From JAGVSZ01 sp035456405 (GTDB lineage Bacteria > Pseudomonadota > Gammaproteobacteria > Burkholderiales > SG8-39), in the NCBI GenBank assembly GCA_035456405.1, contig DATIDG010000008.1, positions 38,961-102,960 on the forward strand: a DNA stretch of 64,000 nt, in the 5' to 3' direction. The position numbers were made by a program, and so were the translations under genes. Below are positions 1-9,549 of this stretch, piece by piece (within the stretch, counting starts at the first letter, position 1; each line of letters starts with the position of its first letter). The notes beneath the pieces are model-generated. The model saw nothing but the letters and a program-made list of their open reading frames with translations. It had not been told where the DNA came from and ran no database searches.

Positions 1-1
1 C

Positions 2-898
2 GAGGATCACGGCCTGCCCGCCCTCGGTTACGTCACCGACGCGTCGCAGGTGGCCGCGGTGCTGCTCGCCGCGGCCGAGCAGGAGCGTGTCACCGGCCGG
101 GTCGCGGCCTGGCGCGCGGCAAGCGATCGCATCGAAGTCACGGTCGATTGCGGCGATGTGTCACGCGGGATCGCGGCGCGGCTGCTCGTCCTCGCCGACG
201 GCGGGCAACTGGCAGGCGACGATCTCGCAATGCGCGATTACGGGCAGACGGCGATCGTGGCCACGGTCCGAACCGAGCTCGGGCAGCGCGGAAAGGCCTG
301 GGAGCGATTCACCCCGGAAGGCCCGCTCGCACTGCTGCCGTTCGGGGGGACGGGAGACGCACCACACTATATATATGCACTCGTCTGGACTGTCCGGGCC
401 GCCGAGGCGCCGCGGCTCGCCGCGCTGGCCGATGACGGCTTCCTCGCCGTGCTCGGCGAGCGATTCGGCCGCAGGCTGGGCCGCTTCACGGAAGTGAGCG
501 CGCGCGCGAGCTATCCGCTCCGGCTCTGGTACAGGCGCTCGAGCAACGCCGGCCCGCGCACGGTTGCCGTGGGCAACGCCGCACAGACGCTTCATCCGGT
601 GGCCGGACAGGGCCTCAACCTCGGCCTGCGCGACGCCGCGGAGCTCGCCGAGCTGATCCGCGCCACCGACCCGGCGCGCATCGGCGAACCCGATTTCGTC
701 GGGGCGTTCGGCGCCGGACGGCGGTTCGATCGGTACGCGGCGATCGGCGTCACCGATTTCCTTGTGCGCATCTTCTCCAACGCCGATGCGCTGCTGAGGT
801 TCGCGCGCGGGCTGGGCCTCGCCGCGCTCGACCTCGTTCCACCGGCGCGTCGCTTGCTCGCGCGACGCATGATGCTCGGCACGCGCGGCCTGCCGTAA
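2..898 (+). CDS. ubiH: UbiH/UbiF-family FAD-dependent hydroxylase, 5'-truncated by window edge
   Basis: Flavoprotein monooxygenase of the UbiH/UbiF/COQ6 family, which hydroxylates the ubiquinone precursor ring using FAD, NAD(P)H and O2. The frame is open from base 2, so the N-terminal FAD-binding GxGxxG part lies off the left edge and about 298 residues remain. The diagnostic C-terminal FAD motif GNAAQTLHPVAGQGLNLG, followed by RDAAELAELI, is encoded near 570-640. In many betaproteobacteria a ubiH paralogue lies directly upstream of dusB-fis, as here, which favours UbiH; UbiF/UbiI-type specificity cannot be excluded from this fragment. The rest of the protein looks intact, with a basic arginine-rich C-terminus. 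Confidence 0.85.
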   Translation, partial: EDHGLPALGYVTDASQVAAVLLAAAEQERVTGRVAAWRAASDRIEVTVDCGDVSRGIAARLLVLADGGQLAGDDLAMRDYGQTAIVATVRTELGQRGKAWERFTPEGPLALLPFGGTGDAPHYIYALVWTVRAAEAPRLAALADDGFLAVLGERFGRRLGRFTEVSARASYPLRLWYRRSSNAGPRTVAVGNAAQTLHPVAGQGLNLGLRDAAELAELIRATDPARIGEPDFVGAFGAGRRFDRYAAIGVTDFLVRIFSNADALLRFARGLGLAALDLVPPARRLLARRMMLGTRGLP

Positions 899-1107
899 CG
901 CTGCGCGCAGGCGCGCTTCGCCGCCGCGCCGCGAACTTCCGCGCGAAACCTCAACGCAATCTCGCGAAGTGCGCGGAAACCCCGGCCGCATTTCGGATTT
1001 CCGTTCCGATCGTTGCGCGCGCCGCGAGCCGGCGCACCGCTCGCGTGCGGCGCTCGTGCTCCGATGCGCGCGTCGCCGCGCCGACGCGAGATGCGATCTG
1101 AGTGACA

Positions 1108-1127
1108 TTTTCGTTCCCCGACGAAAA
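1108..1127. promoter_or_regulatory. Inverted repeat in the dusB-fis leader
   Basis: Perfect 7-bp inverted repeat (TTTTCGT at 1108-1114, ACGAAAA at 1121-1127) with a 6-nt spacer, in an AT-richer patch about 55 bp upstream of the dusB start. A TAGAAT hexamer at 1138-1143 could be a -10 element, but I see no convincing -35. It may be a regulator site or an mRNA hairpin controlling the dusB-fis operon; the function is inferred only. Confidence 0.3.
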
Positions 1128-1181
1128 ACATTGAGAGTAGAATCGCGCTCCTCTCGATCGATTCTCCCCCTCGAGCAAGGC

Positions 1182-2423
1182 ATGCGGATCGGCACTCACG
1201 TGCTGCGGAACAATCTTTTCGTCGCACCGATGGCCGGCGTGACGGACCGTCCGTTCCGCCACCTTGCCAAGCGCTTCGGCGCAGGGCTCGCGGTGTCGGA
1301 GATGACCGCGTCGAACCCGCGGCTCCGCAACACCGTCAAGAGCCAGCGCCGCCGCGACCATGCCGGCGAACCAGAACCGATCGCGGTGCAGATCGCGGGC
1401 GCGGATCCCGCGCAGATGGCCGACGCGGCGCGGCACAACGTTGCCGAGGGCGCCCAGATCATCGACATCAACATGGGGTGCCCGGCCAAGAAGGTCTGCA
1501 ACGTGGCCGCCGGCTCCGCGCTGCTTCGCGACGAGCCGCTCGTGGCGCGCATCCTCGACGCAGTGGTGAGCGCGGTGGACGTGCCCGTGACGCTCAAGTT
1601 CCGGACTGGCTGGGATCCGCAGAACAGAAACGCGTTGCGGATCGCGAAAATCGCCGAAGAGACCGGCGTCCGGCTGCTCGCCCTCCACGGCCGCACCCGC
1701 GCGTGCGGCTACGCCGGCGCCGCCGAGTACGAGACGATCCGCGAAGTGAAGGCTTCCACACAGCTTCCTGTGATCGCGAACGGCGACATCGGGAGCCCTC
1801 GGCAGGCGCGGCGGGTGCTCGACGCGACCGGAGCCGACGGCGTGATGATCGGTCGCGCCGCGCAGGGACGGCCCTGGCTGTTCCGCGAGATCGAGTATTT
1901 CCTCGCGACCGGGCGGGAGCTGCCGGCGCCGCTCGCCGAGGAGATCCGGCAGGTGCTCGCCGAGCACTTGCGGGAGCTGTACGTTTTCTACGGGCGCGAG
2001 ACCGGCGTCAGGGTCGCGCGCAAGCACGTCGCCTGGTACATCGAGGGGCTGCCCGGCGCCGACGCGTTCCGTCGGACGCTGAACGGGCTCGAGACCTGCG
2101 AGGCGCAGCTCGCCGCGGTGGACCGGTATTTCGGAGAACTCGCGCAACAACAAGAACGACTGCGCTATGACGATAAAGAGGAGCTGGCGGCATATGAAGC
2201 AGACCACGGGAGAGATCGGAGAGTCCGTGCGCAAATCGCTGGAGCGTTACTTCAGGGACCTCGACGGCGCGCGGCCGCGCGCGATCTACGACATGGTCCT
2301 GAAGAACGTCGAGAAGCCGATGCTGGAGGCGGTGCTGGACAAGGCCGAGGGGAACCAGACCATCGCGGCCCAGATGCTCGGCATCAACCGCAACACCCTG
2401 CGGAAGAAGATCCAGGAGCATAA
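1182..2423 (+). CDS. dusB: tRNA-dihydrouridine synthase B, reading through into fis
   Basis: FMN-dependent enzyme that reduces uridine in the tRNA D-loop. The first ~337 residues are typical DusB: MAGVTDRPFR near the N-terminus, NMGCPAKKVCN with the catalytic Cys, the phosphate-binding stretch IANGDI and GRAAQGRPWLF. The ATG at 1182 is chosen because family homology begins at MRIGTHVLRNNLFVAPMAG; the upstream frame is open but unlike DusB. A normal DusB would end at about ELAA near 2192. Here no stop occurs and the frame runs 230 bases into fis, adding about 76 low-complexity Arg/Ala/Gly residues. An extra AT dinucleotide at the junction would explain this (see findings). Same order as the classic dusB-fis operon. 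Confidence 0.9.
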   Translation: MRIGTHVLRNNLFVAPMAGVTDRPFRHLAKRFGAGLAVSEMTASNPRLRNTVKSQRRRDHAGEPEPIAVQIAGADPAQMADAARHNVAEGAQIIDINMGCPAKKVCNVAAGSALLRDEPLVARILDAVVSAVDVPVTLKFRTGWDPQNRNALRIAKIAEETGVRLLALHGRTRACGYAGAAEYETIREVKASTQLPVIANGDIGSPRQARRVLDATGADGVMIGRAAQGRPWLFREIEYFLATGRELPAPLAEEIRQVLAEHLRELYVFYGRETGVRVARKHVAWYIEGLPGADAFRRTLNGLETCEAQLAAVDRYFGELAQQQERLRYDDKEELAAYEADHGRDRRVRAQIAGALLQGPRRRAAARDLRHGPEERREADAGGGAGQGRGEPDHRGPDARHQPQHPAEEDPGA

Positions 2424-2436
2424 GATCAAGCCGTAG
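2194..2436 (+). CDS. fis: DNA-binding protein Fis
   Basis: Small nucleoid-associated protein that bends DNA and regulates rRNA, recombination and growth-phase genes. The 80 residues end in the Fis-type helix-turn-helix: GNQTIAAQMLGINRNTLRKKIQEH. The preceding YFRDLDGARPRAIYDMVLKNVEKPMLE matches the dimerisation part. Two ATGs are in frame (2167 and 2194). I choose 2194 because GAGGAG at 2178-2183 gives a 10-nt spacing and the length matches betaproteobacterial Fis (about 77-80 residues). It overlaps the unterminated 3' end of dusB and is presumably co-transcribed with it. Confidence 0.93.
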   Translation: MKQTTGEIGESVRKSLERYFRDLDGARPRAIYDMVLKNVEKPMLEAVLDKAEGNQTIAAQMLGINRNTLRKKIQEHKIKP

Positions 2437-2511
2437 GCGGGGCGAGGCAAGGGGGAAGAGTTGGCGCCGCGCCCGCGGCCCCCGAACCTCAGCCGAACCC
2501 GGCTCGCGCTC

Positions 2512-4080
<1,569 letters not shown>

Positions 4081-4115
4081 CAAGAAGCGAGAATCGACAG
4101 GCGCGCCATCTCGGG

Positions 4116-4147
4116 TTTTCTCCGTGATCTCTGTGTCCTCTGTGGCA
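4116..4147. repeat. CTCTGTGTCCTCTGTGGC-type dispersed intergenic repeat
   Basis: The purH-purD spacer contains a stretch reading TTTTCTCCGTG, ATCTCTGTG, TCCTCTGTGGC: nearly tandem copies of (T/C)CT-CTGTG. This word family recurs between genes in many environmental proteobacterial genomes and is often mis-translated as ATEDTE/RTQRSRR peptides. It leaves purD without a clear Shine-Dalgarno. Only one copy occurs in this window, so its dispersed nature rests on general knowledge. Confidence 0.45.
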
Positions 4148-4158
4148 GATTGTCTTTC

Positions 4159-5463
4159 ATGAAGATCCTCGTCATCGGCAGCGGCGGCCGCGAGCATGCG
4201 CTCGCGTGGAAGCTCGCGTCGAGCCCGCGCGTGCAGAAGGTGTTCGTCGCACCAGGCAACGGCGGCACCGCGCGTGAGCCCGGGGTCGAGAACGTCGCGA
4301 TCACCGAGCTTCCGGCGCTCGCCGAGTTCGCCGCGCGCGAGCAGATCGGCCTCACCGTGGTTGGCCCGGAAGCGCCGCTCGCCGCCGGCGTGGTCGATCT
4401 CTTCCGCTCGAAGGGACTGCGCATCTTCGGCCCCACGAGGGCGGCGGCGCAGCTCGAGAGCTCCAAGGAGTTCGCGAAGCGGTTCCTCGTGCGCCACCGC
4501 ATCCCGACCGCGGCATACGAAGGATTCAGCGACGCAGCCGCCGCGCACCGGTACGTCGACGCGCGCGGGGCGCCGATCGTCGTGAAGGCCGACGGCCTCG
4601 CGGCCGGCAAGGGTGTCATCGTCGCGGCGACGAATGACGCAGCGCATGCGGCGATCGACGGCATGCTCGTCGAGAATAGGATGGGCGACGCGGGCGCGCG
4701 CGTCGTGATCGAGGACTTCCTCGGCGGCGAGGAGGCGAGCTTCATCGTCATGTGCGACGGCGAGCACGTGCTGACGCTCGCGACCAGCCAGGACCACAAG
4801 CGCCTGAAGGACGGCGACGAGGGCCCCAACACCGGCGGCATGGGCGCCTACTCGCCCGCGCCGGTCGTGACCCCGGCGATGCACGCGCGCGTCGTGCGCG
4901 AGATCGTCACGCCCACGATCCGCGGGATGAGGGCGGACGGCATGCCGTACTCCGGCTTCCTGTACGCGGGGCTCATGATCGACGGCGCGGGCAATCCGAA
5001 GGTGCTCGAGTTCAACTGCCGCCTCGGCGATCCCGAGGCGCAGCCGATCCTGCTGCGGCTGAAGAGCGATCTCGTCGACCTGCTCGACCGCGCGGTGGAC
5101 GGGAAGCTCGACGCGATCGACGCCGGATGGGACCGCCGCGCTGCGCTCGGCGTCGTGCTCGCCGCGGCGAACTACCCCGAGACCCCGCGCAAGGGCGACG
5201 AGATCACGGGCCTGCCGTCCCGCGGCGAGGACTACCACGTCTTCCACGCCGGGACGGAGCTCCGCGACGGGAAAGTCGTCACGTGCGGCGGGCGGGTGCT
5301 GTGCGTGACCGCGCTAGGCGACAGCGTGCGCATCGCGCAGCGGCGCGCCTATGAAGTGCTCGCGGGAATCCGCTTCGAGGGGATGCAGTACCGACGCGAC
5401 ATCGGCCACCGGGCAATCGAGGCCCGCAGCGGCCAACGCCCGGCCGCCGCCCCCAAGGCCTAA
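4159..5463 (+). CDS. purD: Phosphoribosylamine-glycine ligase (GAR synthetase)
   Basis: ATP-grasp ligase joining glycine to phosphoribosylamine, the second step of purine synthesis. Visible motifs are the N-terminal GSGGREHALAWKL, the ATP-binding KADGLAAGKGV near residue 140, NTGGMGAYSPAP and the metal-binding LEFNCRLGDPEAQ (most homologues read EFNVRFGDPE). At 434 residues it is full length. The ATG at 4159 begins at MKILVIGSGGREHA; a TTG three codons upstream is in frame but unnecessary. No good ribosome site is visible because the spacer is occupied by the repeat at 4116-4147. hemF follows after 5 bp, so the two are probably co-transcribed. Confidence 0.96.
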   Translation: MKILVIGSGGREHALAWKLASSPRVQKVFVAPGNGGTAREPGVENVAITELPALAEFAAREQIGLTVVGPEAPLAAGVVDLFRSKGLRIFGPTRAAAQLESSKEFAKRFLVRHRIPTAAYEGFSDAAAAHRYVDARGAPIVVKADGLAAGKGVIVAATNDAAHAAIDGMLVENRMGDAGARVVIEDFLGGEEASFIVMCDGEHVLTLATSQDHKRLKDGDEGPNTGGMGAYSPAPVVTPAMHARVVREIVTPTIRGMRADGMPYSGFLYAGLMIDGAGNPKVLEFNCRLGDPEAQPILLRLKSDLVDLLDRAVDGKLDAIDAGWDRRAALGVVLAAANYPETPRKGDEITGLPSRGEDYHVFHAGTELRDGKVVTCGGRVLCVTALGDSVRIAQRRAYEVLAGIRFEGMQYRRDIGHRAIEARSGQRPAAAPKA

Positions 5464-5468
5464 CCGGA

Positions 5469-6365
5469 ATGGACGTCCCCGCCGTCCGGGCCTACTTCAC
5501 CGGCCTCCAGGACCGCGTCGTCGCGGCGCTCGAGGCGCTCGACGGCGGCGCGTTCCGCGGCGACGCGTGGACGCGCGGCGAGGGCGGCGGCGGCGAGAGC
5601 CGGCTGATCGAGGACGGCGCGCTCTTCGAGCGCGGCGGCGTGAACTTCTCGCACGTTACGGGCGCGAGCCTTCCGCCCTCGGCGACCGGGGCGCGGCCGG
5701 AGCTCGCCGGCCGCGGCTTCGAAGCCCTCGGCGTGTCGCTCGTCCTGCATCCGCGCAACCCGTACGTCCCGACGGTGCACATGAACGTGCGCTGCTTCGT
5801 CGCGACGCGGGTCGGGACCGAGCCTGTCTGGTGGTTCGGCGGCGGGATGGACCTCACGCCGTACTACGGCTTCGAGGAGGACGCCGCCCACTTCCATCGC
5901 ACCTGCAAGGCGGCGCTCGCGCCGTTCGGCGCGGACCTGCACCCGCGCTTCAAGGACTGGTGCGACCGCTACTTCTTCCTGAAGCATCGCGGGGAGCCGC
6001 GCGGCGTGGGCGGGATCTTCTTCGACGATCTCGGCGCGCCGGACTTCGCCACGTGCTTCGCGCTGACGCGGAGCGTCGGTGACCACTTCGTCCCGGCGTA
6101 CCGGCCGATCGTCGAGCGCCGGCGCGACCTTCCCTTCGGCGAGCGCGAGCGCGACTTCCAGGCCTACCGGCGCGGCCGATACGTCGAGTTCAACCTAGTG
6201 TACGACCGCGGGACTCTCTTCGGCCTGCAGTCGGGTGGCCGGACCGAGTCGATCCTCATGTCGCTGCCGCCGCTCGTGAAATGGCGCTACGACTGGCGGC
6301 CCGAGCCCGGCACGCCCGAAGCGCGCCTCTACGAGGTGTTCCTGAAGCCGCGCGACTGGGCGTGA
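5469..6365 (+). CDS. hemF: Oxygen-dependent coproporphyrinogen-III oxidase
   Basis: Aerobic heme-pathway enzyme that converts coproporphyrinogen III to protoporphyrinogen IX using O2. The 298-residue protein shows the family signatures RGGVNFSHVTG, VHMNVRCF, WWFGGGMDLTPYYGFEEDAAHFH, FFLKHRGEPRGVGGIFFDD and GRYVEFNLVYDRGT. The start lies 5 bp after purD. The oxygen-independent-CPO homologue hemW lies 2 kb away on the other strand, but HemW is a heme chaperone rather than an alternative oxidase. The 52-bp gap to the convergent gene downstream shows no clear terminator. Confidence 0.96.
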   Translation: MDVPAVRAYFTGLQDRVVAALEALDGGAFRGDAWTRGEGGGGESRLIEDGALFERGGVNFSHVTGASLPPSATGARPELAGRGFEALGVSLVLHPRNPYVPTVHMNVRCFVATRVGTEPVWWFGGGMDLTPYYGFEEDAAHFHRTCKAALAPFGADLHPRFKDWCDRYFFLKHRGEPRGVGGIFFDDLGAPDFATCFALTRSVGDHFVPAYRPIVERRRDLPFGERERDFQAYRRGRYVEFNLVYDRGTLFGLQSGGRTESILMSLPPLVKWRYDWRPEPGTPEARLYEVFLKPRDWA

Positions 6366-6417
6366 TGCCGAGATCGCGAGTCGCAGCCGCGCGGGCGGGT
6401 CGCGTCCTTGCGCGAAT

Positions 6418-7512
6418 TCATCCATTCGCGTCCCGCTGCCCGGTTTCGCGACGGTTGATCAGCCTCAGGTACTGCTCGATCGTCTGAGTGGGCACCTTCC
6501 CGCCGCGATAGTTCTTGGGCTGGTGGTAGATGCTGCGGTAGAAGTCGCAGCTCGCGCAGACGGGGCGGAACCTGCCGGCCTGCTGCTCTTCAATGATCTT
6601 CCGGTACTCGGCGTTCCCGGCGCTGATGATCTCCGCGAGTGGCTTCGATTCGACGTCGCCGATGGCGAGCGTGGCGTCGACGTCCCGGCATGCGCATGCG
6701 TTGACGACCCCCGTCGCCATAACCTGAACGGAGTCGAACAACTTGACGCAGGCGCCCGCCTTGACAGTGTCGTCGGCCGGCGTGATTTGCATGTCGAGCC
6801 CAGCCACGTCCTCCTGAGTGATGTACCCGCCCCAGTTGTTGTACATGCCGTGCGAAGCGTTCACGGGAATGCCGGCCCTCCGGAATCGTTCGAGAAGCAT
6901 CATCAGGTCGCTCGCGTCAGCCGACACCGCGTTGAACGAAGAGCGATGTCCGATCGAGACGCGGAATGGCCACCGGTCAAGGTGCCCGAGCACCGTCTCG
7001 AGATTCGCGATCAGCCGCCGGTAGATCCTCGGGCTCGATTTCGTGATGGCAACGAAGCTCGCCTCGTCGTGGCCGTAGACGCTAATGGTCATGCGGTCGA
7101 ACTTCTTGAGGTGCATGAGCCGCATCAGCTGATCGCGCGTCGGGATCGTCAGATTCGAGAAGAAGTGATAGCCCTTCACTTCGGGGTGGACGTCAAGAAA
7201 CGCGAGCTTCTCGAAGACGTGCCTGTCCATGAACACATCGCCGGTGCAAGGCGTGAGGTGGAAGCGGTCGAAGCCCAGGCGCAGCGCCTGCTCGACGACC
7301 TGCGCGAACGTGTCGTTCGACATGCTCACCTTGGCGGTCTGCTTCTTCTCGTAGGCGCAGAACCGGCACTTGAGGTTGCAGGCGCTGGTGGTCTCTATGT
7401 TGAACGCGCCGAGGTCAGCCGGGATGAACTCGCGTCCGAGGAGCCGGTTCAGGGCGATTTCCACGCGAACCAGCATATTCTTCAACCTCTTCTCGACGAC
7501 CCGAATGCGCAC
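6418..7512 (-). CDS. Radical SAM/SPASM-type protein of unknown substrate
   Basis: Radical S-adenosylmethionine enzyme. The motif CNLKCRFC (CxxxCxxC) that binds the SAM-cleaving [4Fe-4S] cluster is about 45 residues from the start, within NIETTSACNLKCRFCAYEKK. The C-terminus has a Cys-rich region (ACACRDV, and PVCASCDFYRS) as in SPASM domains that hold auxiliary clusters. Substrate and product are unknown. GTG at 7512 is chosen because a GGGAG site precedes it by 10 nt and the HAD gene ends just upstream at 7538; ATG at 7476 is an alternative with AGAGG nearby. It is the last gene of the hemW-HAD run. No peptide precursor gene is evident beside it. Confidence 0.8.
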   Translation of the reverse strand: MRIRVVEKRLKNMLVRVEIALNRLLGREFIPADLGAFNIETTSACNLKCRFCAYEKKQTAKVSMSNDTFAQVVEQALRLGFDRFHLTPCTGDVFMDRHVFEKLAFLDVHPEVKGYHFFSNLTIPTRDQLMRLMHLKKFDRMTISVYGHDEASFVAITKSSPRIYRRLIANLETVLGHLDRWPFRVSIGHRSSFNAVSADASDLMMLLERFRRAGIPVNASHGMYNNWGGYITQEDVAGLDMQITPADDTVKAGACVKLFDSVQVMATGVVNACACRDVDATLAIGDVESKPLAEIISAGNAEYRKIIEEQQAGRFRPVCASCDFYRSIYHQPKNYRGGKVPTQTIEQYLRLINRRETGQRDANG

Positions 7513-7537
7513 TAGAGGGATTCTCCCGTACTTCCGG

Positions 7538-8257
7538 TCAGCAGCCGAGCTTTCGCGCGAGGTCGACGAAGTCCTTCGCATTGACGTCGAAGCGCGGCTC
7601 GAACGCGACGTCCTTCTTCGCCGCATCCCCGAACTCCAGCGGCCGCTGAACGAAGGCGGTGCGCAGCCCCGCGCGCGCCGCGGCATCGAGGTCGTCCTTG
7701 TGCGCCGCGACCATCAGTACCTCGCTCGGCGTCAGACCGAGCAGCCGGGCGGCGCCCCGGTAGGCTTCCGGATCGGGCTTGTAGTGCGCGAAGAGCTCCG
7801 CGGAGAGGATGCAATCCCACGGCAGGCCGCCGTGTTTCGCCATGTTGGTGAGCAGCGCCACGTTGCCGTTCGAGAGCGTCGCGATCACGTACTTCTTCTT
7901 GAGCCGCTTCAGCCCGCCCACTGCCTCCTTCCACGGCGCGAGACGATGCCACGCTCGGTTCAATTGGTCCTTGTCCGCCTCGGTCAGCCCCGCGATCGCG
8001 AACCTGACGAGCAGCTCGTCGAGGATACTCCGGTGCAGGCCGTCGATGTTGGTCCACGGCAGCTCGCCGCGCCGCACCCGGTCCATCGCAGGGCGGTAGC
8101 CGCCGCGCCACGCGTCGGCAAAGGCGGCCCAATCGATCTTGATCTTCTTGCGCCGCCCCAGGCGCCTCCCCTCCTCGATCAGCGACCCCCGCCAGTCGAC
8201 CACCGTGCCGAACACGTCGAACGTCAACGCCTTCACCTCGCACGCCAGCTTCTTCAC
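7538..8257 (-). CDS. HAD-superfamily hydrolase, haloacid-dehalogenase type II-like
   Basis: HAD phosphatase/dehalogenase-fold hydrolase of 239 residues. Motif I is FDVFGTVVDWR with the nucleophilic Asp near residue 14, motif II is TLSNGN, and the conserved Lys lies in HYKPDPEAY. Where characterised L-2-haloacid dehalogenases have SSNGWD, this protein reads VAAHKDDLDAA. Dehalogenation of 2-haloacids is therefore possible but not assured; another small-molecule hydrolase is equally likely. The GTG start (8257) overlaps the TGA of hemW in a GTGA arrangement, implying translational coupling downstream of hemW. Confidence 0.85.
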   Translation of the reverse strand: MKKLACEVKALTFDVFGTVVDWRGSLIEEGRRLGRRKKIKIDWAAFADAWRGGYRPAMDRVRRGELPWTNIDGLHRSILDELLVRFAIAGLTEADKDQLNRAWHRLAPWKEAVGGLKRLKKKYVIATLSNGNVALLTNMAKHGGLPWDCILSAELFAHYKPDPEAYRGAARLLGLTPSEVLMVAAHKDDLDAAARAGLRTAFVQRPLEFGDAAKKDVAFEPRFDVNAKDFVDLARKLGC

Positions 8258-9450
8258 TTCGCCTCCGGGAGAAAGACCTGCAGGAGATCGTTGAGGAATC
8301 TCCGGCCGAGCGCCGTCGTGCGGATTCGCGCGTGGTCTCGCTCGATTAGGCCCTTACTCTCTGCGGCGGCGAACTCGCGCTCCGCCGCTACGATCGGCAG
8401 CCCGGTCCGCTCCGAGAACATCGCGACCGGGAAGCCCTCGGCGAGACGCAGCGCATTCATCATGAACTCGAACGGGAGATCGCTCCGCCCCAGATCGCGC
8501 CGCTCGACGATCTGCGTGCCCGCCGCGACGCGCCGCATGTATTCGACCGGCGTCCGCGCGCGCACCTCGCGCACGACCCGGTCGGCGAACGAGATCTTCG
8601 CGTGCGCGCCGGCGCCGATTCCGAGGTAGTCGCCGAAGCGCCAATAGTTCAGATTGTGGCGGCACGCCATGCCGGGCAGCGCGTACGCCGAGGTCTCGTA
8701 GCGCTCGTAGCCCGCGGTGGCCAGGCGACGCTCGACCGTATCGCCGATCTCGGCCGACGTGTCCTCGTCGGGAAGCAGCGGCGGGCGAGTGAAGAACACC
8801 GTGTTCGGCTCGATCGTGAGGTGATAGAAGGACAGGTGCGGCGCACGCGTGGCGATGCCGGTTTCCACGTCGAGCTCCGCGTCAGCTACCGTCTGCTCCG
8901 GCAGCGCGTACATCAGGTCCAGGTTGAAGTTCGTGAAGTGCGCGTGCGCAATCTCGACCGCGCGGTGCGCCTCGCGCTCGTCGTGGATGCGACCGAGCGC
9001 GCGGAGGTGCTCCGGATTGAAGGTCTGGATTCCGATCGATAGGCGGTTCACGCCCGCCGCACGGAAGTCGCGGAACTTGTCGGACTCGAACGTGCCCGGA
9101 TTCGCCTCGAGCGTGATCTCGGCATCGGGCTCGAGCGGCAGGCGCGCGCGAATCGCGGCGAGCAGGTGGTCGATCGCGCGCGCCGAGAAGAGGCTCGGCG
9201 TGCCGCCGCCGAAGAACACGCTGTGGACGCGCCGGCCCCAGACGTCCGGCAGCGCCGATTCGAGGTCGGCGATCAGAGCGGCGACGTATTTGTCCTCCGG
9301 AAGCGAACCGCGCGACTCGTGCGAATTGAAGTCGCAGTACGGGCACTTGCGCACGCACCAGGGCAGGTGCACGTAGAGCGCGAGCGGGGGCAGCGCCGCG
9401 AGGCGGAGGCGGTGGCCGGCAGCTGGAGCGTGGACGATGGCAGGGGACAT
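8254..9450 (-). CDS. hemW: Heme chaperone HemW (radical SAM)
   Basis: Radical SAM-type protein that binds heme and delivers it to respiratory targets; related to coproporphyrinogen dehydrogenase HemN but lacking that activity in characterised members. The N-terminal motif LALYVHLPWCVRKCPYCDFNSH gives the CxxxCxxC cluster site without the extra Cys of true HemN. FFGGGTPSLF, LEANPGTFE and RLSIGIQTFN follow, and the C-terminal HemN domain has HNLNYWRFGDYLGIGAGAH. At 398 residues from ATG 9450 it is normal length. Most betaproteobacteria have rdgB directly upstream; here a 1.3-kb plus-strand block separates them. Confidence 0.93.
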   Translation of the reverse strand: MSPAIVHAPAAGHRLRLAALPPLALYVHLPWCVRKCPYCDFNSHESRGSLPEDKYVAALIADLESALPDVWGRRVHSVFFGGGTPSLFSARAIDHLLAAIRARLPLEPDAEITLEANPGTFESDKFRDFRAAGVNRLSIGIQTFNPEHLRALGRIHDEREAHRAVEIAHAHFTNFNLDLMYALPEQTVADAELDVETGIATRAPHLSFYHLTIEPNTVFFTRPPLLPDEDTSAEIGDTVERRLATAGYERYETSAYALPGMACRHNLNYWRFGDYLGIGAGAHAKISFADRVVREVRARTPVEYMRRVAAGTQIVERRDLGRSDLPFEFMMNALRLAEGFPVAMFSERTGLPIVAAEREFAAAESKGLIERDHARIRTTALGRRFLNDLLQVFLPEAK

Positions 9451-9549
9451 GGCGGTCGGGACGCCACTCGATGATAGAGCAGCGGCCGAGCCTAGGGCGG
9501 ACCCGCTGCGCCCGGCGTATATTGCCCCGGTCCGCCCCCGGGGCGCCCG

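Noticed and set aside
367..376. TATATATATG run suggesting an AT-rich regulatory site
   Set aside because: It is inside the UbiH-family coding sequence and encodes an ordinary HYIYAL stretch.
7538..8257. Firm assignment as L-2-haloacid dehalogenase
   Set aside because: The motif corresponding to SSNGWD is VAAHKDDLDAA, so only HAD-family membership is supported.
8254..9450. Oxygen-independent coproporphyrinogen oxidase (HemN)
   Set aside because: The cluster motif is the HemW-type CxxxCxxC without the additional HemN Cys, the length and neighbours fit HemW, and hemF is present nearby.
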